Source: Propionibacterium cyclohexanicum (GTDB taxonomy: Bacteria; Actinomycetota; Actinomycetes; Propionibacteriales; Propionibacteriaceae). From it: a stretch of DNA of 64,000 nt. The notes beneath the pieces were generated by a model. That model ran no database searches. It had not been told where the DNA came from and saw only the letters and a program-made list of their open reading frames with translations. Made by a program: the position numbers and the translations under genes. Numbering within the stretch: position 1 is the stretch's first letter; each line of letters opens with the position of its first letter. Of this stretch, positions 26,584 through 36,948 are shown piece by piece. The DNA is taken from positions 40,298-104,297 of the forward strand of contig NZ_FOGZ01000009.1 of assembly GCF_900111365.1 (NCBI RefSeq), read 5' to 3'.

Positions 26584-29133
26584 TCACTCCCCGCTGGGCT
26601 CCGTGCTCTCCGAACCGCCGCTGGCCAGTCCGGCCAGATCGGGCTCTGCCACCGTGTCCTTGGGGGTACCGGTGAACGTGAAGGGTTCAGTACTCTTCTC
26701 ATCGGCCCCTGTGGCACTGTCCACCACCACGATGGACCCGGGCTTGAGTTCGCCGTAGAGGATTTCCTCGCTGATCGGGTCTTCGATGTCGCGCTGGATG
26801 GCTCGGCGCAGCGGCCGGGCACCGAGCACCGGGTCGAAGCCACGCTTTGCCACCAGCTGCTTGGCCGCCGGGGTGAGCTCGATACCCATGTCCCGATCGG
26901 CAAGCCGGCTCTCGATTCGACCGACCATGAGATCCACGATCCGCAGGATGTCCTCCTGGCTGAGCTGGTGGAAGACCACCACCTCGTCGACGCGGTTGAG
27001 GAACTCGGGGCGGAAGTGCTGCTTCAACTCATCGCTCACCTTGGACTTCATCGACTCGTAGCTCGACGCGGAGTCACCGGCCTTGCTGAAGCCGAGGTTG
27101 ACCGTGCGGCTGATGTCGCGAGAACCGAGGTTCGTGGTCATCACGATCACGGTGTTCTTGAAGTCGACGACCCGGCCCTGCGCGTCGGTGAGGCGACCCT
27201 CGTCGAGGATCTGCAACAGCGAGTTGAAGATGTCGGGGTGCGCCTTCTCGATCTCGTCGAACAGGATGACGCTGAACGGCTTGCGGCGCACCTTCTCGGT
27301 GAGCTGGCCGCCCTCCTCGTAGCCGACATATCCGGGCGGGGAGCCGAACATCCGGCTGGCCGTGTGCTTCTCCGAGTACTCGGACATGTCCAGCGTGATG
27401 AGCGCGTCCTCGTCGCCGAACAGGAACTCTGCGAGGGCCTTGGTGAGCTCTGTCTTGCCGACTCCGGAAGGACCGGCGAAGATGAACGAGCCCGAGGGAC
27501 GGTTCGGATCCTTCAGTCCGGCGCGGGTGCGCCGGATCGAGCGCGAAATCGCCTTGACCGCCTCATCCTGACCGATGTACCGCTTGTGCAGCTCCTCCTC
27601 CATGTGGAGCAGCCGCTGGGACTCCTCCTCGGTGAGCCGGGCCACCGGCACGCCCGTCGTGCTGGACAGCACCTGGGCGATCTCCTCCTCACCGACCACC
27701 GCCGGCGTATCGGACTCGCCATCGCGCCAGGAGGTCTCGCGCTCCTGGCGTCCCGCGATGAGCTTGCGCTCGTCGTCGCGCAACCGGGCGGCAGCCTCGA
27801 AGTCCTGGTGATCGATCGCTGCCTCCTTCTTGGCCCTCGTCGCGGCGAGCTTCTCGTCGAACTCCCGCAGGTCCGGCGGCGCGGTCATCCGGGCGATGCG
27901 CATCCTCGCCCCGGCCTCGTCGATCAGGTCGATGGCCTTGTCGGGCAGGAAGCGATCCTGGACATAGCGGTCCGCCAGGTTGGCGGCGCTCGACAGCGCC
28001 TCATCGGTGATAGCCACGCGATGGTGCGCCTCGTAGCGGTCGCGCAGGCCCTTGAGGATCTGGATCGTCAGCGCGATCGATGGCTCGTCCACCTGGATGG
28101 GCTGGAAGCGCCGCTCGAGCGCGGCGTCCTTCTCGATGTGCTTGCGATATTCCTCGAGGGTCGTGGCGCCGATGGTCTGCAGCTCACCGCGGGCCAGCAT
28201 CGGCTTGAGGATGCTCGCCGCATCGATGGCACCCTCGGCTGCGCCCGCACCGACCAGGGTGTGCAACTCGTCGATGAACAGCATGACATCGCCGCGGTTC
28301 TTGATCTCTTTGAGCACCTTCTTGAGGCGCTCCTCGAAATCGCCGCGATATCGTGAGCCCGCAACCAGCGCACCGAGATCGAGCGTGTAGATCTGCTTGT
28401 CACGCAGGGTCTCCGGAACGTCGCCGCGCACGATCGCCTGAGCCAGGCCCTCGACGACGGCTGTCTTGCCCACGCCGGGTTCGCCGATCAGTACCGGGTT
28501 GTTCTTCGTGCGGCGGCTGAGCACCGTCATGACCCGCTCGATTTCCTTCTCGCGGCCGATGACCGGATCGAGCTTGTTCTCGCGGGCCGCCTGGGTGAGA
28601 TTGCGCCCAAACTGGTCCAGCGCCCCATTGCTCGTGCCCGAGGACGGGCTGTTCTCAGGGGCACCAGCCGTCGCGGGCTGCGCCCCGCCCTCGTCCTGGT
28701 ATCCCGAGACGAGCGCCAGCACCGTGGTGCGCACCCGGTTGAGATCGGCGCCCAGCTTGATGAGAACCTGGGCCGCGACGCCCTCACCCTCGCGAATCAG
28801 CCCCAGCAGGATGTGCTCGGTGCCGATATAGGAGTGGTTCATCTGCAGCGCCTCGCGCAGCGAGAGCTCCAGCACCTTCTTCGCGCGCGGGGTGAAGGGG
28901 ATGTGGCCGGTGGGCGGCGTCTGGCCGTGGCCGATGATCTCCTCGACCTGTTCGCGCACCGCCTCCAGCGAGATACCCATCTGCTCCAAGGCCTTGGCGG
29001 CGACCCCTTCACCTTCGTGAATGAGACCCAACAGGATGTGCTCGGTGCCGATGTAGTTGTGATTCAGCATCTTCGCTTCATCCTGGGCCAGCACGATGAC
29101 CCGGCGCGCACGGTCGGTAAAACGCTCAAACAT
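26584..29133 (-). CDS. clpC: ATP-dependent Clp protease ATPase subunit ClpC
   Basis: Hexameric AAA+ unfoldase that feeds ClpP. The 849 residues have two Clp N repeats (each with [12 protein letters not shown]; about 1-70 and 78-145), AAA domain 1 with GEPGVGKT (about 217), a UVR-type middle domain near 425-470, AAA domain 2 with GPSGVGKTE, and a Clp C-terminal domain. The final 35 or so residues are acidic and variable. ATG at 29133 has GGAGA upstream. clpC next to lsr2 is the same order as in mycobacteria. Confidence 0.97.
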   Translation of the reverse strand: MFERFTDRARRVIVLAQDEAKMLNHNYIGTEHILLGLIHEGEGVAAKALEQMGISLEAVREQVEEIIGHGQTPPTGHIPFTPRAKKVLELSLREALQMNHSYIGTEHILLGLIREGEGVAAQVLIKLGADLNRVRTTVLALVSGYQDEGGAQPATAGAPENSPSSGTSNGALDQFGRNLTQAARENKLDPVIGREKEIERVMTVLSRRTKNNPVLIGEPGVGKTAVVEGLAQAIVRGDVPETLRDKQIYTLDLGALVAGSRYRGDFEERLKKVLKEIKNRGDVMLFIDELHTLVGAGAAEGAIDAASILKPMLARGELQTIGATTLEEYRKHIEKDAALERRFQPIQVDEPSIALTIQILKGLRDRYEAHHRVAITDEALSSAANLADRYVQDRFLPDKAIDLIDEAGARMRIARMTAPPDLREFDEKLAATRAKKEAAIDHQDFEAAARLRDDERKLIAGRQERETSWRDGESDTPAVVGEEEIAQVLSSTTGVPVARLTEEESQRLLHMEEELHKRYIGQDEAVKAISRSIRRTRAGLKDPNRPSGSFIFAGPSGVGKTELTKALAEFLFGDEDALITLDMSEYSEKHTASRMFGSPPGYVGYEEGGQLTEKVRRKPFSVILFDEIEKAHPDIFNSLLQILDEGRLTDAQGRVVDFKNTVIVMTTNLGSRDISRTVNLGFSKAGDSASSYESMKSKVSDELKQHFRPEFLNRVDEVVVFHQLSQEDILRIVDLMVGRIESRLADRDMGIELTPAAKQLVAKRGFDPVLGARPLRRAIQRDIEDPISEEILYGELKPGSIVVVDSATGADEKSTEPFTFTGTPKDTVAEPDLAGLASGGSESTEPSGE

Positions 29134-29444
29134 GAGGTCTCCTAACAGCAGGCCTGGTGGCCTCTCCAGAGCGAGGACTCGCCGGCCCGGTCGGGCCGTG
29201 TCTGCCCTCGCTCGTGATCAAGTCTATAAACCGCTCCATACCGGGCCTTTGTTCGGTCGTTCGCCGCAAGCTCAAGCTCTCCCGGGGCCGCCCCCGGCCA
29301 GCGGGGACGTCCGTGACCCCCGGCCCCACCCAAGGGATGCCTGAGAACAGCGCAAAGGCCCCGCATGGCGGGGAGACCCTGGTCGCCCGGCGCAGGCCGG
29401 ATGACCGCCAAGGGGGCGCCGGTGTCCCGGCGCCCCCCGACACG
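29134..29444. other. Intergenic region between lsr2 and clpC
   Basis: 311 bases holding the lsr2 terminator hairpin (29412-29437) at one end and the clpC leader at the other. An A/T-rich minus-strand patch around 29227-29237 could contain a clpC -10. I saw no clear ClgR palindrome and no small gene. Confidence 0.45.
29412..29437 (-). terminator. lsr2 terminator hairpin
   Basis: Bases 29412-29422 pair with 29427-29437 (11 bp, loop TGTC), eight bases past the lsr2 stop; on the minus strand TT follows the stem. Confidence 0.75.
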
Positions 29445-29768
29445 CTACTTGTGCGCGTCCTCGTAGGCCTTGCGAATGTCCTTGGGAATACGACCGCGAA
29501 GGGGAACCTCGTAGCCATTCTGGTGCGCCCATTCGCGGATCCGGCTGGCGTCGCTCGGCGCGCCTGCGGCGCGGTGGCCGGAGCTCTTGCGTCCGCTCAC
29601 CCGCCGAGCATGCCCCACCCACTCGGCCAATGCATCGCGCAGCTTCGATGCATTCTCATCGGAGAGATCGATTTCGTATGTGACGCCGTCGAGTGCGAAG
29701 CCCACTGTTTGGGTAGCGTCGCTGCCGTCGACATCGTCGGTCAGTACGACCTTGACGTTCCGTGCCAT
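29445..29768 (-). CDS. lsr2: Nucleoid-associated protein Lsr2
   Basis: Actinobacterial H-NS analogue that bridges and silences A/T-rich DNA. 107 residues: N-terminal dimerisation domain (MARNVKVVLTDDVDGSDA through YEIDLSDENASKLRDAL, about 1-60), a basic linker with GRKSSGHRA, and the C-terminal DNA-binding domain ending in the minor-groove motif RGRIP in VPLRGRIPKDI. GGAAAGG lies just before the ATG at 29768. Confidence 0.96.
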   Translation of the reverse strand: MARNVKVVLTDDVDGSDATQTVGFALDGVTYEIDLSDENASKLRDALAEWVGHARRVSGRKSSGHRAAGAPSDASRIREWAHQNGYEVPLRGRIPKDIRKAYEDAHK

Positions 29769-29840
29769 GTCATTCCTTTCCAGCTGGGCGAGAAGTCCAA
29801 TTCCGACGCCCTTGAGAAGTTTCGTGTCGGTTACTCGTCA

Positions 29841-29868
29841 ATGGTAGTCAAGATTCCACCACGAGCAA
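29841..29868 (-). promoter_or_regulatory. Candidate lsr2 promoter
   Basis: On the minus strand TTGCTC (29863-29868) and TACCAT (29841-29846) are separated by 16 bases, about 70 bases upstream of the lsr2 ATG. The surrounding 80 bases are much richer in A/T than the window, as expected for a site that Lsr2 itself could bind. Confidence 0.35.
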
Positions 29869-29974
29869 ACAAATGGAGACTATATCACTCACCCGCAGTG
29901 CCCGATTCACAGCCTTCTCAGGTTCTTCGGGCGTGTCCCCCAACATTGCCCAACGGAGTCGGGTATCCCGGGAA

Positions 29975-30487
29975 TCATTGACCCGTGGTCCCGTCATTGC
30001 CGTCATCGACAGGATCCTCGGGTCCACCGTCGTGACCTTTGCAGGCGTTTTCCAGCAGCTTGCCCGAGTACCCAAAAGCGGCGGCCATGAGAGTCGTGAC
30101 CGATGCCCAAATCACCCTTTCTCGGGGCAGTGGAATATCCAGGTGCCGAACGAACGCGAGAGCGTAGACGATGTGGAAGCCGCCCAGCGCTGCGCCGGCA
30201 ATCATCGCCGTCTGGGCGCAGGCCACGGCGGCCACCGCGGTGCCCGGATCGTTTCCGTGATGACTGCTCGGGGCCGCCCGCTTCATGGCTCGCGCCCACA
30301 TTGTCAGGACTACAATACACATCCCCACGAGCACCACGAGCCCGACTGGGGTCACGGGCGCCGCAACCCCCAAGTCGGCCACGATCGCCAGCAGGACTCC
30401 CGCCGCCAGGGCGCCGCACAGGCCGGCAACACCGACAGTTCGCACCCCGACGGGCTGCAGCCGAGGCCGGCGACCAGACCTGAACAC
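29975..30487 (-). CDS. DUF3180 family membrane protein
   Basis: 170 residues with four hydrophobic helices (about 18-38, 45-64, 84-106, 118-135) and a Gly/Asp-rich tail. DUF3180 proteins follow folK in the actinobacterial folate cluster, as here (15 bases after folK). No function is known. Start taken at GTG 30487; a weak AGG lies upstream. The 205 bases beyond its stop hold only the lsr2 promoter region. Confidence 0.8.
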   Translation of the reverse strand: MFRSGRRPRLQPVGVRTVGVAGLCGALAAGVLLAIVADLGVAAPVTPVGLVVLVGMCIVVLTMWARAMKRAAPSSHHGNDPGTAVAAVACAQTAMIAGAALGGFHIVYALAFVRHLDIPLPRERVIWASVTTLMAAAFGYSGKLLENACKGHDGGPEDPVDDGNDGTTGQ

Positions 30488-30502
30488 CTGGCGCGGCCTC
30501 GC

Positions 30503-31063
30503 TCAGAGGGCGTTGCCGGGCTTGACGATGGTGGTGTCCAGCCGCCGCACGCCCCCCACATCCAAGCCCTTGACGAGATCTGCGACGCGGCCTTGCGGCA
30601 ACTGCGCATTGGGCTCGACATCGAGCCACGGAACGAGCACGAACGCCCGTTCGTGAGCACGCGGGTGCGGCAGGACCAAGGCCTCGGTATCGCAGCTTCG
30701 AGAGCCCACCGCGACGATATCGATGTCGAGAGTGCGCGGGCCCTTGGGCCTGGCCGGATCACGACGACGATCGAAGGCCTGCTCGATTGCCTGGCAGCGC
30801 TGCAGCAGGACGAATGGCTCCAACGTCGAGTCAGCCAGCACGACTAGATTGTAGAAATCCGGCTGGTCCGGGTCACCGATCGGTGCGGTGAGGTAGATCG
30901 GCGAGACGTCCACCACGATGAAGTTGGGCGTCTCCGCCAGCAGATCGACTGCACCCTGCAATATCTCGACGCGTTCGCCCATATTGGAACCGAGCCCGAG
31001 CACCACCTGGTTGAGTGGCAACAGGTCGCCCAGCGTGTCCGAATCGATGGAAAATGCTGTCAT
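30503..31063 (-). CDS. folK: 2-amino-4-hydroxy-6-hydroxymethyldihydropteridine pyrophosphokinase FolK
   Basis: Transfers pyrophosphate from ATP to hydroxymethyldihydropterin before FolP acts. 186 residues with VVLGLGSNMGERVEIL, the SPIYLTAPIGDPDQPDFYN loop, FDRRRDPARPKGPRTLDIDIV (Asp-rich metal site) and the HPRAHERAFVLVPW segment. The ATG overlaps the folB stop by four bases. The N-terminus has about 15 extra residues before the first strand. Confidence 0.94.
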   Translation of the reverse strand: MTAFSIDSDTLGDLLPLNQVVLGLGSNMGERVEILQGAVDLLAETPNFIVVDVSPIYLTAPIGDPDQPDFYNLVVLADSTLEPFVLLQRCQAIEQAFDRRRDPARPKGPRTLDIDIVAVGSRSCDTEALVLPHPRAHERAFVLVPWLDVEPNAQLPQGRVADLVKGLDVGGVRRLDTTIVKPGNAL

Positions 31064-31434
31064 GAGGCCCTCCTGTGGACAGTTGCCGAGACGTCATCGA
31101 AGCGGAACTCGATGGGGGCGTGCGGCTTGTGAACGGTCACCTCGACTTCACGCACCCGCGAAAGCCCCAGGCAGGCCTCGGCGATTCGGCCAGCGAGAGT
31201 CTCGATGAGATTGACCGGTGCCGACTCGATGATACCGGCGGCCACCCGGGCGGCCTTTGAATAGTCAACCGTTTGCGACAGTTCGTCGCTCACCGGCTCG
31301 GCGACGAGCATGCTGATATCGACAACGAATGGTTGCCCGTTCGTCTTCTCGTGCGCCAGCACGCCGTGGTGTCCGATTGCGGAAATTCCACTGAGCCGAA
31401 CCACCACGAAACCGGATTCGGGCGCAACAGCCAT
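31060..31434 (-). CDS. folB: Dihydroneopterin aldolase FolB
   Basis: Cleaves dihydroneopterin to hydroxymethyldihydropterin. 124 residues, typical length, with GISAIGHHGVLAHEKTNGQPFVVDI, VDYSKAARVAAGII, NLIETLAGRIAEACL (catalytic Glu) and VTVHKPHAPI. It precedes folK with a four-base overlap and follows folP after 42 bases. Confidence 0.94.
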   Translation of the reverse strand: MAVAPESGFVVVRLSGISAIGHHGVLAHEKTNGQPFVVDISMLVAEPVSDELSQTVDYSKAARVAAGIIESAPVNLIETLAGRIAEACLGLSRVREVEVTVHKPHAPIEFRFDDVSATVHRRAS

Positions 31435-31476
31435 ACCAGCTCCTCACACCAGCAATGTGCCCCACCGGGTGTCACG

Positions 31477-32385
31477 CTACCCGAATCGGCGCCGAACCGA
31501 ACCTCGGCACCGGGACTTTTCCGCGAGGCCTGCGCCGGGGAGCGGATTCGGGGCCGCGATCGCGGTGAGGTGCTCCGCCACGGCCACCGCATCGACCTGC
31601 GCCGACACCTCATGAGTACGCACTGCCCACACTCCGTGAAGTGCGCACCACATGGACACGGCCGCCGTTGCGGCGTCACGCTCACGGGCCTCGCGTCCGC
31701 CGAGCAGGTGCCCGAGGAAGCGCTTACGGCTCGCTCCGATGAGCAGCCGGTGGCCCATCGAGGTGAAGACGTCGAGGTGGCCAAGCAGCTGCCAGTCCTG
31801 CTCGCCCAGCTTCGCGAAGCCGAGGCCCGGATCGACGATGATCCGCTCGGCGGGTATTCCGGCGCGCCGAGCGGCGGCCACCCTCTCGGCCAGCTCCTCG
31901 TGCACCTCGCCGACCACGTCGCCATAGCGGGCGCGCTCAGTCATGTCGGCCCCGAAGCCTCGCCAATGCTGGCAGACATAGTCGACACCCAGCCGGGCGA
32001 CGGTCCCGAACATCTGAGCGTCGACCAGTCCACCGGAGACATCGTTGACAATGGTGGCGCCGGCCCCCACTGCGGCGCGCGCCACCCGGGCACGAACCGT
32101 GTCGATGCTGACGGGCACCGCATCGAGTTCCCGGCGGGCGCGCAGGCCCTTGATCACCGGCAACACCCGGTGGAGTTCCTCCGATTCGGCCACCCGGCGG
32201 GCACCCGGACGAGTTGACTCGCCTCCGACATCGAGAATCTCCGCGCCCTGGCGGACCATCGCCAGCGCATGGGCGATCGCGCGGTCCGGGGTCATGTACA
32301 GACCGCCATCGCTGAAGGAGTCCGGTGTGACATTCACGATGCCCATGACCCTGGTATGAGACATGGGTGTCACGCTAGCGGTCAT
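31477..32385 (-). CDS. folP: Dihydropteroate synthase FolP
   Basis: Condenses hydroxymethyldihydropterin pyrophosphate with p-aminobenzoate. 302 residues: VMGIVNVTPDSFSDGG, ILDVGGESTRPGA, PVSIDTVRARVARAA, IVNDVSGGL, IIVDPGLGFAKLG and LLIGASRKRFLG. The C-terminus runs about 20 Arg-rich residues past the usual end. ATG at 32385 has AGG upstream; an ATG seven codons in is the alternative. Confidence 0.94.
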   Translation of the reverse strand: MTASVTPMSHTRVMGIVNVTPDSFSDGGLYMTPDRAIAHALAMVRQGAEILDVGGESTRPGARRVAESEELHRVLPVIKGLRARRELDAVPVSIDTVRARVARAAVGAGATIVNDVSGGLVDAQMFGTVARLGVDYVCQHWRGFGADMTERARYGDVVGEVHEELAERVAAARRAGIPAERIIVDPGLGFAKLGEQDWQLLGHLDVFTSMGHRLLIGASRKRFLGHLLGGREARERDAATAAVSMWCALHGVWAVRTHEVSAQVDAVAVAEHLTAIAAPNPLPGAGLAEKSRCRGSVRRRFG

Positions 32386-32440
32386 CGGGCCTGGTACGGC
32401 AGGGGTCGTGCCCGGCCGGCGAGCCGGGGACGACAGCGGC

Positions 32441-33076
32441 TCAGTGACTGCGGTTGATCAGGCCCATCGCCTCGGCACGGGTCGCCGGATCGCGCAGCTG
32501 CCCGCGCACAGCGCTGGTCACGGTCCGCGAGCTGGGAGTGTGCACGCCGCGCATCGTCATGCACAGGTGCTCGCATTCCACGACCACCATCACCCCGCGG
32601 GCCCGCAGAACGTCGACGAGGGCATCGGCGATCTCGGTGGTCAGCCGCTCCTGGACCTGCGGACGCCGGGCGTACAGCTCCACGAGCCGGGCGAGCTTCG
32701 AGAGCCCGGTCACCCGGCCGTCCTTGGGGGGGATATAGCAGATGTGCGCGACGCCGAAGAAGGGCATCAGATGATGCTCACAGGTGCTGAAGAACTTGAT
32801 GTCGCGCACCAGCACCATCTCGTCATGAGAGATATCGAAGGTCTTGGCCAGCACCTGTGCTGGGTCCTTGCCCAGTCCCGAGAAGATCTCAGCGCACGCC
32901 CGGGCAACTCTGGCCGGGGTCTCCCGCAGCCCCTGCCGATCGGGGTCCTCGCCTATGCCGATGAGCAGTTCGCGGACGGCCGCCTCCACCCGGGCACCAT
33001 CGAAGCCGACGGGTAGGGGGCTTTCGGCAGCAAGATAGGCCGAATTGTCGATCTCGGTTGACGACACACCTGACAC
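32441..33076 (-). CDS. folE: GTP cyclohydrolase I FolE
   Basis: First enzyme of folate synthesis, opening GTP to dihydroneopterin triphosphate. 211 residues with [19 protein letters not shown], the zinc ligands in [22 protein letters not shown] and [15 protein letters not shown], and [23 protein letters not shown]. The GTG at 33076 is chosen because GGAGG stands five bases before it. It is 64 bases downstream of ftsH. Confidence 0.95.
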   Translation of the reverse strand: MSGVSSTEIDNSAYLAAESPLPVGFDGARVEAAVRELLIGIGEDPDRQGLRETPARVARACAEIFSGLGKDPAQVLAKTFDISHDEMVLVRDIKFFSTCEHHLMPFFGVAHICYIPPKDGRVTGLSKLARLVELYARRPQVQERLTTEIADALVDVLRARGVMVVVECEHLCMTMRGVHTPSSRTVTSAVRGQLRDPATRAEAMGLINRSH

Positions 33077-33140
33077 CTTGGCCTCCTGGAAACGACACGC
33101 GACGCCAATCCTAGTGACAGTCCTGGGGCCTGGGCCCACA

Positions 33141-35171
33141 TCAGCTGTCCGCCGAAGGCTGAGGTGGAGCGGCCGGCGGGCTCCAGGAACTCGGGGGCTG
33201 CCAGGGACCCTGCTGCTCGGGCGGGGCAAGGGGCGAGGACTTCGCGCTTGCCCGGGCGTGCAGCGCTGGAACCGAGATCGGTCCGGTCACCGAGGGCACA
33301 CGCGAGGGCGAACCTGTCCAGGAGCCGCGCGGCGGATGCATCGTCAGACCGGCGAAGATCCGCGCCACCGCCGCCCGGTCGAGGGTCTCGTGCTCCACCA
33401 GCTGTCGCACCAGCTCGTCGAGCACCGCGCGGTTGGCGACCAGGGTGTCGAAGGCCTCCTGGTGGGCGTTCTCGACGAGCTTGGCGATCTCTTCGTCGAC
33501 AATTGCGGCGCTGCGCTCGGAATAGTCGCGGCCCTGCTGGTAACCCATCCCCAAGAAGGGCTCGGAATCGCCCGAGCCGAGCTGCACGCTGCCCACCCGC
33601 TCGCTCATCCCGTACTGGGTGATCATCGCTCGGGCCACCTTGGTGGCCTTCTCGATGTCGTTCGACGCGCCGGTAGTCGGATCGTGGAAGACCAGCTCCT
33701 CAGCCGCCCGGCCGCCCATCATATAGGCCATCTGGTCGAGCAGCTGGCTGCGGGTGTTCGAGTACTTGTCGGAATCGGGCATGACCATGGTGTAGCCGAG
33801 CGCCCTGCCGCGCGGCAGAATGGTGATCTTCTGCACCGGATCGTTCCCCGGCATGGCGGCCGCCACCAGGGCGTGCCCGCCCTCGTGGTAGGCGGTGACG
33901 AGCACCTCGTGCTCATCCATGATCCTCGAGTGCTTCTGCGGCCCGGCCAGCACCCGGTCAATCGCCTCGGCGAGCTGGGCTCGCCCGATGGTCGCAAGAC
34001 CGAGCCGGGCGGTGAGCAGTGCCGCCTCGTTGAGCACATTGGCCAGGTCGGCGCCGGTCATCCCCGGAGTTCGCTGGGCAATCTGGGCAAGGTCGACGTC
34101 GTCGGCCATTGGCTTGCCCTTGGCATGGACGCGCAGGATCATCAGCCGCCCGGCCATGTCCGGGGCCTCCACGGGTATCTGGCGGTCGAAGCGCCCGGGA
34201 CGCAGCAACGCAGGGTCGAGCACGTCGGGGCGATTGGTGGCGGCAATGAGGATGACCTGCTCGTTCGGCGCAAAGCCGTCCATCTCGACGAGCAGCTGGT
34301 TGAGGGTCTGCTCGCGTTCGTCGTGCCCGCCCCCGGTCCCGGCACCACGATGACGTCCGACGGCGTCGATCTCGTCAATGAAGACGATCGCCGGAGCCTC
34401 CTGCTTTGCCTGCTCGAACAGATCGCGCACCCGCGAAGCACCGACTCCGACGAACATCTCCACGAAATCCGAACCCGACATTGAGAAGAAGGGGACGCCT
34501 GCCTCTCCGGCCACCGCGCGGGCAAGCAGTGTCTTTCCCGTTCCGGGAGGTCCGTAGAGCAGAACGCCCTTGGGGATCTTCGCGCCGACACGCTCGAACC
34601 GGGCCGGATCGGAGAGAAAATCGCGGATCTCGCGCAGTTCCTCGATGGCCTCCTCACATCCAGCGACATCGGAGAAGAGGGTGCTGGGGGTGTCCTTGTT
34701 CGCGATCCTGGCCTTCGACTTCCCGAAGCCCATCACCCCCCGGCCGCCGCCTTGCATCGAACGCATGATCCACCACAGCACGAGCGCCATGAGCAGGACG
34801 GGGACGGCAATGTAGGCGACCGAGCTCCAGATGCTCGGCGTCGGCGTCACTGCCTTCCAGGTGGTGAGCGAGCCCTCGGCGACTCTCTTGTCGAGCCGAT
34901 CGGCGAGGGCGCCGGTCTGAGCCTCGAGATAGGTCGACTTGTAGCGGGTGCGGGCGGAGTCATTCATCCGGATCCGCACCGTCTGATCGCCTGCAGTGAG
35001 GATGACCTCGGTCATCGGCTCGGTGCCGTCGATGAGGCTCACGGCCTGGCTCGTGGGGATCTCGGTATAGGAATCGTTCACGCCGACAAGGTTGACTGCC
35101 ACCAGCAGCGCAACCAGCGCCAAGGCGACCCACACGAGTGGCCCCCGCATGATCTTCTGCCGACTCGGCAT
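33141..35171 (-). CDS. ftsH: Membrane-anchored ATP-dependent zinc protease FtsH
   Basis: Degrades membrane and short-lived cytosolic proteins. 676 residues: membrane helices at about 11-31 and 115-136, Walker A GPPGTGKT (207-214), Walker B IVFIDEID (262-269), the second region of homology ending in RPGRFDRQI, and the zinc site HEGGH (429-433). The Pro/Ser-rich C-terminal tail of about 70 residues is typical of actinobacterial FtsH. ATG start at 35171. Confidence 0.97.
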   Translation of the reverse strand: MPSRQKIMRGPLVWVALALVALLVAVNLVGVNDSYTEIPTSQAVSLIDGTEPMTEVILTAGDQTVRIRMNDSARTRYKSTYLEAQTGALADRLDKRVAEGSLTTWKAVTPTPSIWSSVAYIAVPVLLMALVLWWIMRSMQGGGRGVMGFGKSKARIANKDTPSTLFSDVAGCEEAIEELREIRDFLSDPARFERVGAKIPKGVLLYGPPGTGKTLLARAVAGEAGVPFFSMSGSDFVEMFVGVGASRVRDLFEQAKQEAPAIVFIDEIDAVGRHRGAGTGGGHDEREQTLNQLLVEMDGFAPNEQVILIAATNRPDVLDPALLRPGRFDRQIPVEAPDMAGRLMILRVHAKGKPMADDVDLAQIAQRTPGMTGADLANVLNEAALLTARLGLATIGRAQLAEAIDRVLAGPQKHSRIMDEHEVLVTAYHEGGHALVAAAMPGNDPVQKITILPRGRALGYTMVMPDSDKYSNTRSQLLDQMAYMMGGRAAEELVFHDPTTGASNDIEKATKVARAMITQYGMSERVGSVQLGSGDSEPFLGMGYQQGRDYSERSAAIVDEEIAKLVENAHQEAFDTLVANRAVLDELVRQLVEHETLDRAAVARIFAGLTMHPPRGSWTGSPSRVPSVTGPISVPALHARASAKSSPLAPPEQQGPWQPPSSWSPPAAPPQPSADS

Positions 35172-35321
35172 GTGGCCTGGTCACCCACTCCCGGCACCCG
35201 GACGGCGCCACCCTCGAATGTCACGCGAATGCCACGCAGGCATCCGCGCAATGACGCCGGTCCGGCGCCTGCGCACCGGCCAGCGCTGCTCGTCGAGACT
35301 ACCAGCGCCCCGTCGGCCCGC

Positions 35322-35873
<552 letters not shown>

Positions 35874-35916
35874 GAGCGCCAAGCCTATTGCACCGGCCCA
35901 ATCCAACTCCGGCCGG

Positions 35917-36948
35917 TCAGCGCCGGGGGCTTCGGCTGCCGGGATCGAGCTCCAGGCTGTCCCCGGCACGGCGTACCAGGGCCCCACCGGGCAGATCGAT
36001 GCCCTTCTGGCCGTGCCAGTCAAGCACGAGACGCAGCACGGCAGCGGTGCGCTCCTGATCCGGGGCAGGTTCACCGAGCCCGGCGAGCCAGGCCCGCACG
36101 ATCCGGCCCCGCAGCGCTGCAGGACGCGCCTCGAGCAGGGCGCAGTCGAGCCGGGGCAGACCCGATGGACCCTGAGCCGGCAGGCTCACCTTCGTCAGCT
36201 CCGCGGCGGCCATCTCGTCGAGCAGATCGGCGTCGGCGCGAGCCAGCTGTGCGGTGCGGGCCAGCGCGGGAGCGACGTCGTGGCCCAGCTCGGCGCTGAG
36301 GAAGTCCATCACGCGCGCCCGGATCCGTGCGCGCGTGAAGCGTCCGTCGCCATTCTGCGGGTCCTGCCAGGGATCCAGGCCCCAGTCGGCGCAGGCTCGC
36401 CAGGTCTGGGAGCGACGCAGCCCGAGCAAGGGCCGAACCAGCCGCGGGGCCTGGCCGCAGCTGGCGGCCATGCCTGCCAGCGAGCGAGTCCCCGAGCCTC
36501 TGGCAAGGCCGAGCAGCACGGTCTCGGCCTGGTCGTCGAGGGTGTGACCCAGCAGCAGGATGGCGGGGCGCCGGCCATCGGGGCCCTGGGCCCGCAGCGC
36601 CTCGTAGCGGGCATCGCGGGCTGCGGCCTCGGGGCCGCCGGGACAGTCCGGATCGGCTCTCACCTGCACCTGTCGTGCGGCCAGACCCAGGGATTCCAGC
36701 ACCGCGACAGTCCGGCTGGCGACCTCACCGGAGCCGAACTGCAGCTGGTGGTCCACGACCACGGCGCCGGCCAGCAGAGCACTCTCGTGACGGCACCAGT
36801 GAGCCAGCCCGGCCGCCAGCGCAAGCGAGTCGGGTCCCCCTGAGCAGCCGACCCGCACGCGCAGACCTCGTTGGGTGGCTTCGCGTACGACGGGGCGCAG
36901 CGCCTGGACGATGGCCAGGCAGGCTGGGCTGAGGGCGTGCGTGGACAT
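35917..36948 (-). CDS. tilS: tRNA(Ile)-lysidine synthetase TilS
   Basis: Modifies the wobble cytidine of the AUA-reading tRNA-Ile to lysidine. 343 residues with the PP-loop VGCSGGPDSLALAAGL (about 33-48), VVVDHQLQFGSGEVA, LLLGHTLDDQAETVLLGLARGSG and RPLLGLRRSQTW. ATG at 36948 overlaps the preceding metalloprotease stop. Short actinobacterial form without an obvious C-terminal tRNA-binding domain pair. Confidence 0.93.
   Translation of the reverse strand: MSTHALSPACLAIVQALRPVVREATQRGLRVRVGCSGGPDSLALAAGLAHWCRHESALLAGAVVVDHQLQFGSGEVASRTVAVLESLGLAARQVQVRADPDCPGGPEAAARDARYEALRAQGPDGRRPAILLLGHTLDDQAETVLLGLARGSGTRSLAGMAASCGQAPRLVRPLLGLRRSQTWRACADWGLDPWQDPQNGDGRFTRARIRARVMDFLSAELGHDVAPALARTAQLARADADLLDEMAAAELTKVSLPAQGPSGLPRLDCALLEARPAALRGRIVRAWLAGLGEPAPDQERTAAVLRLVLDWHGQKGIDLPGGALVRRAGDSLELDPGSRSPRR

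Noticed and set aside
29134..29300. ClgR operator upstream of clpC
   Set aside because: ClgR controls clp genes in actinobacteria, but I could not find its palindrome here.
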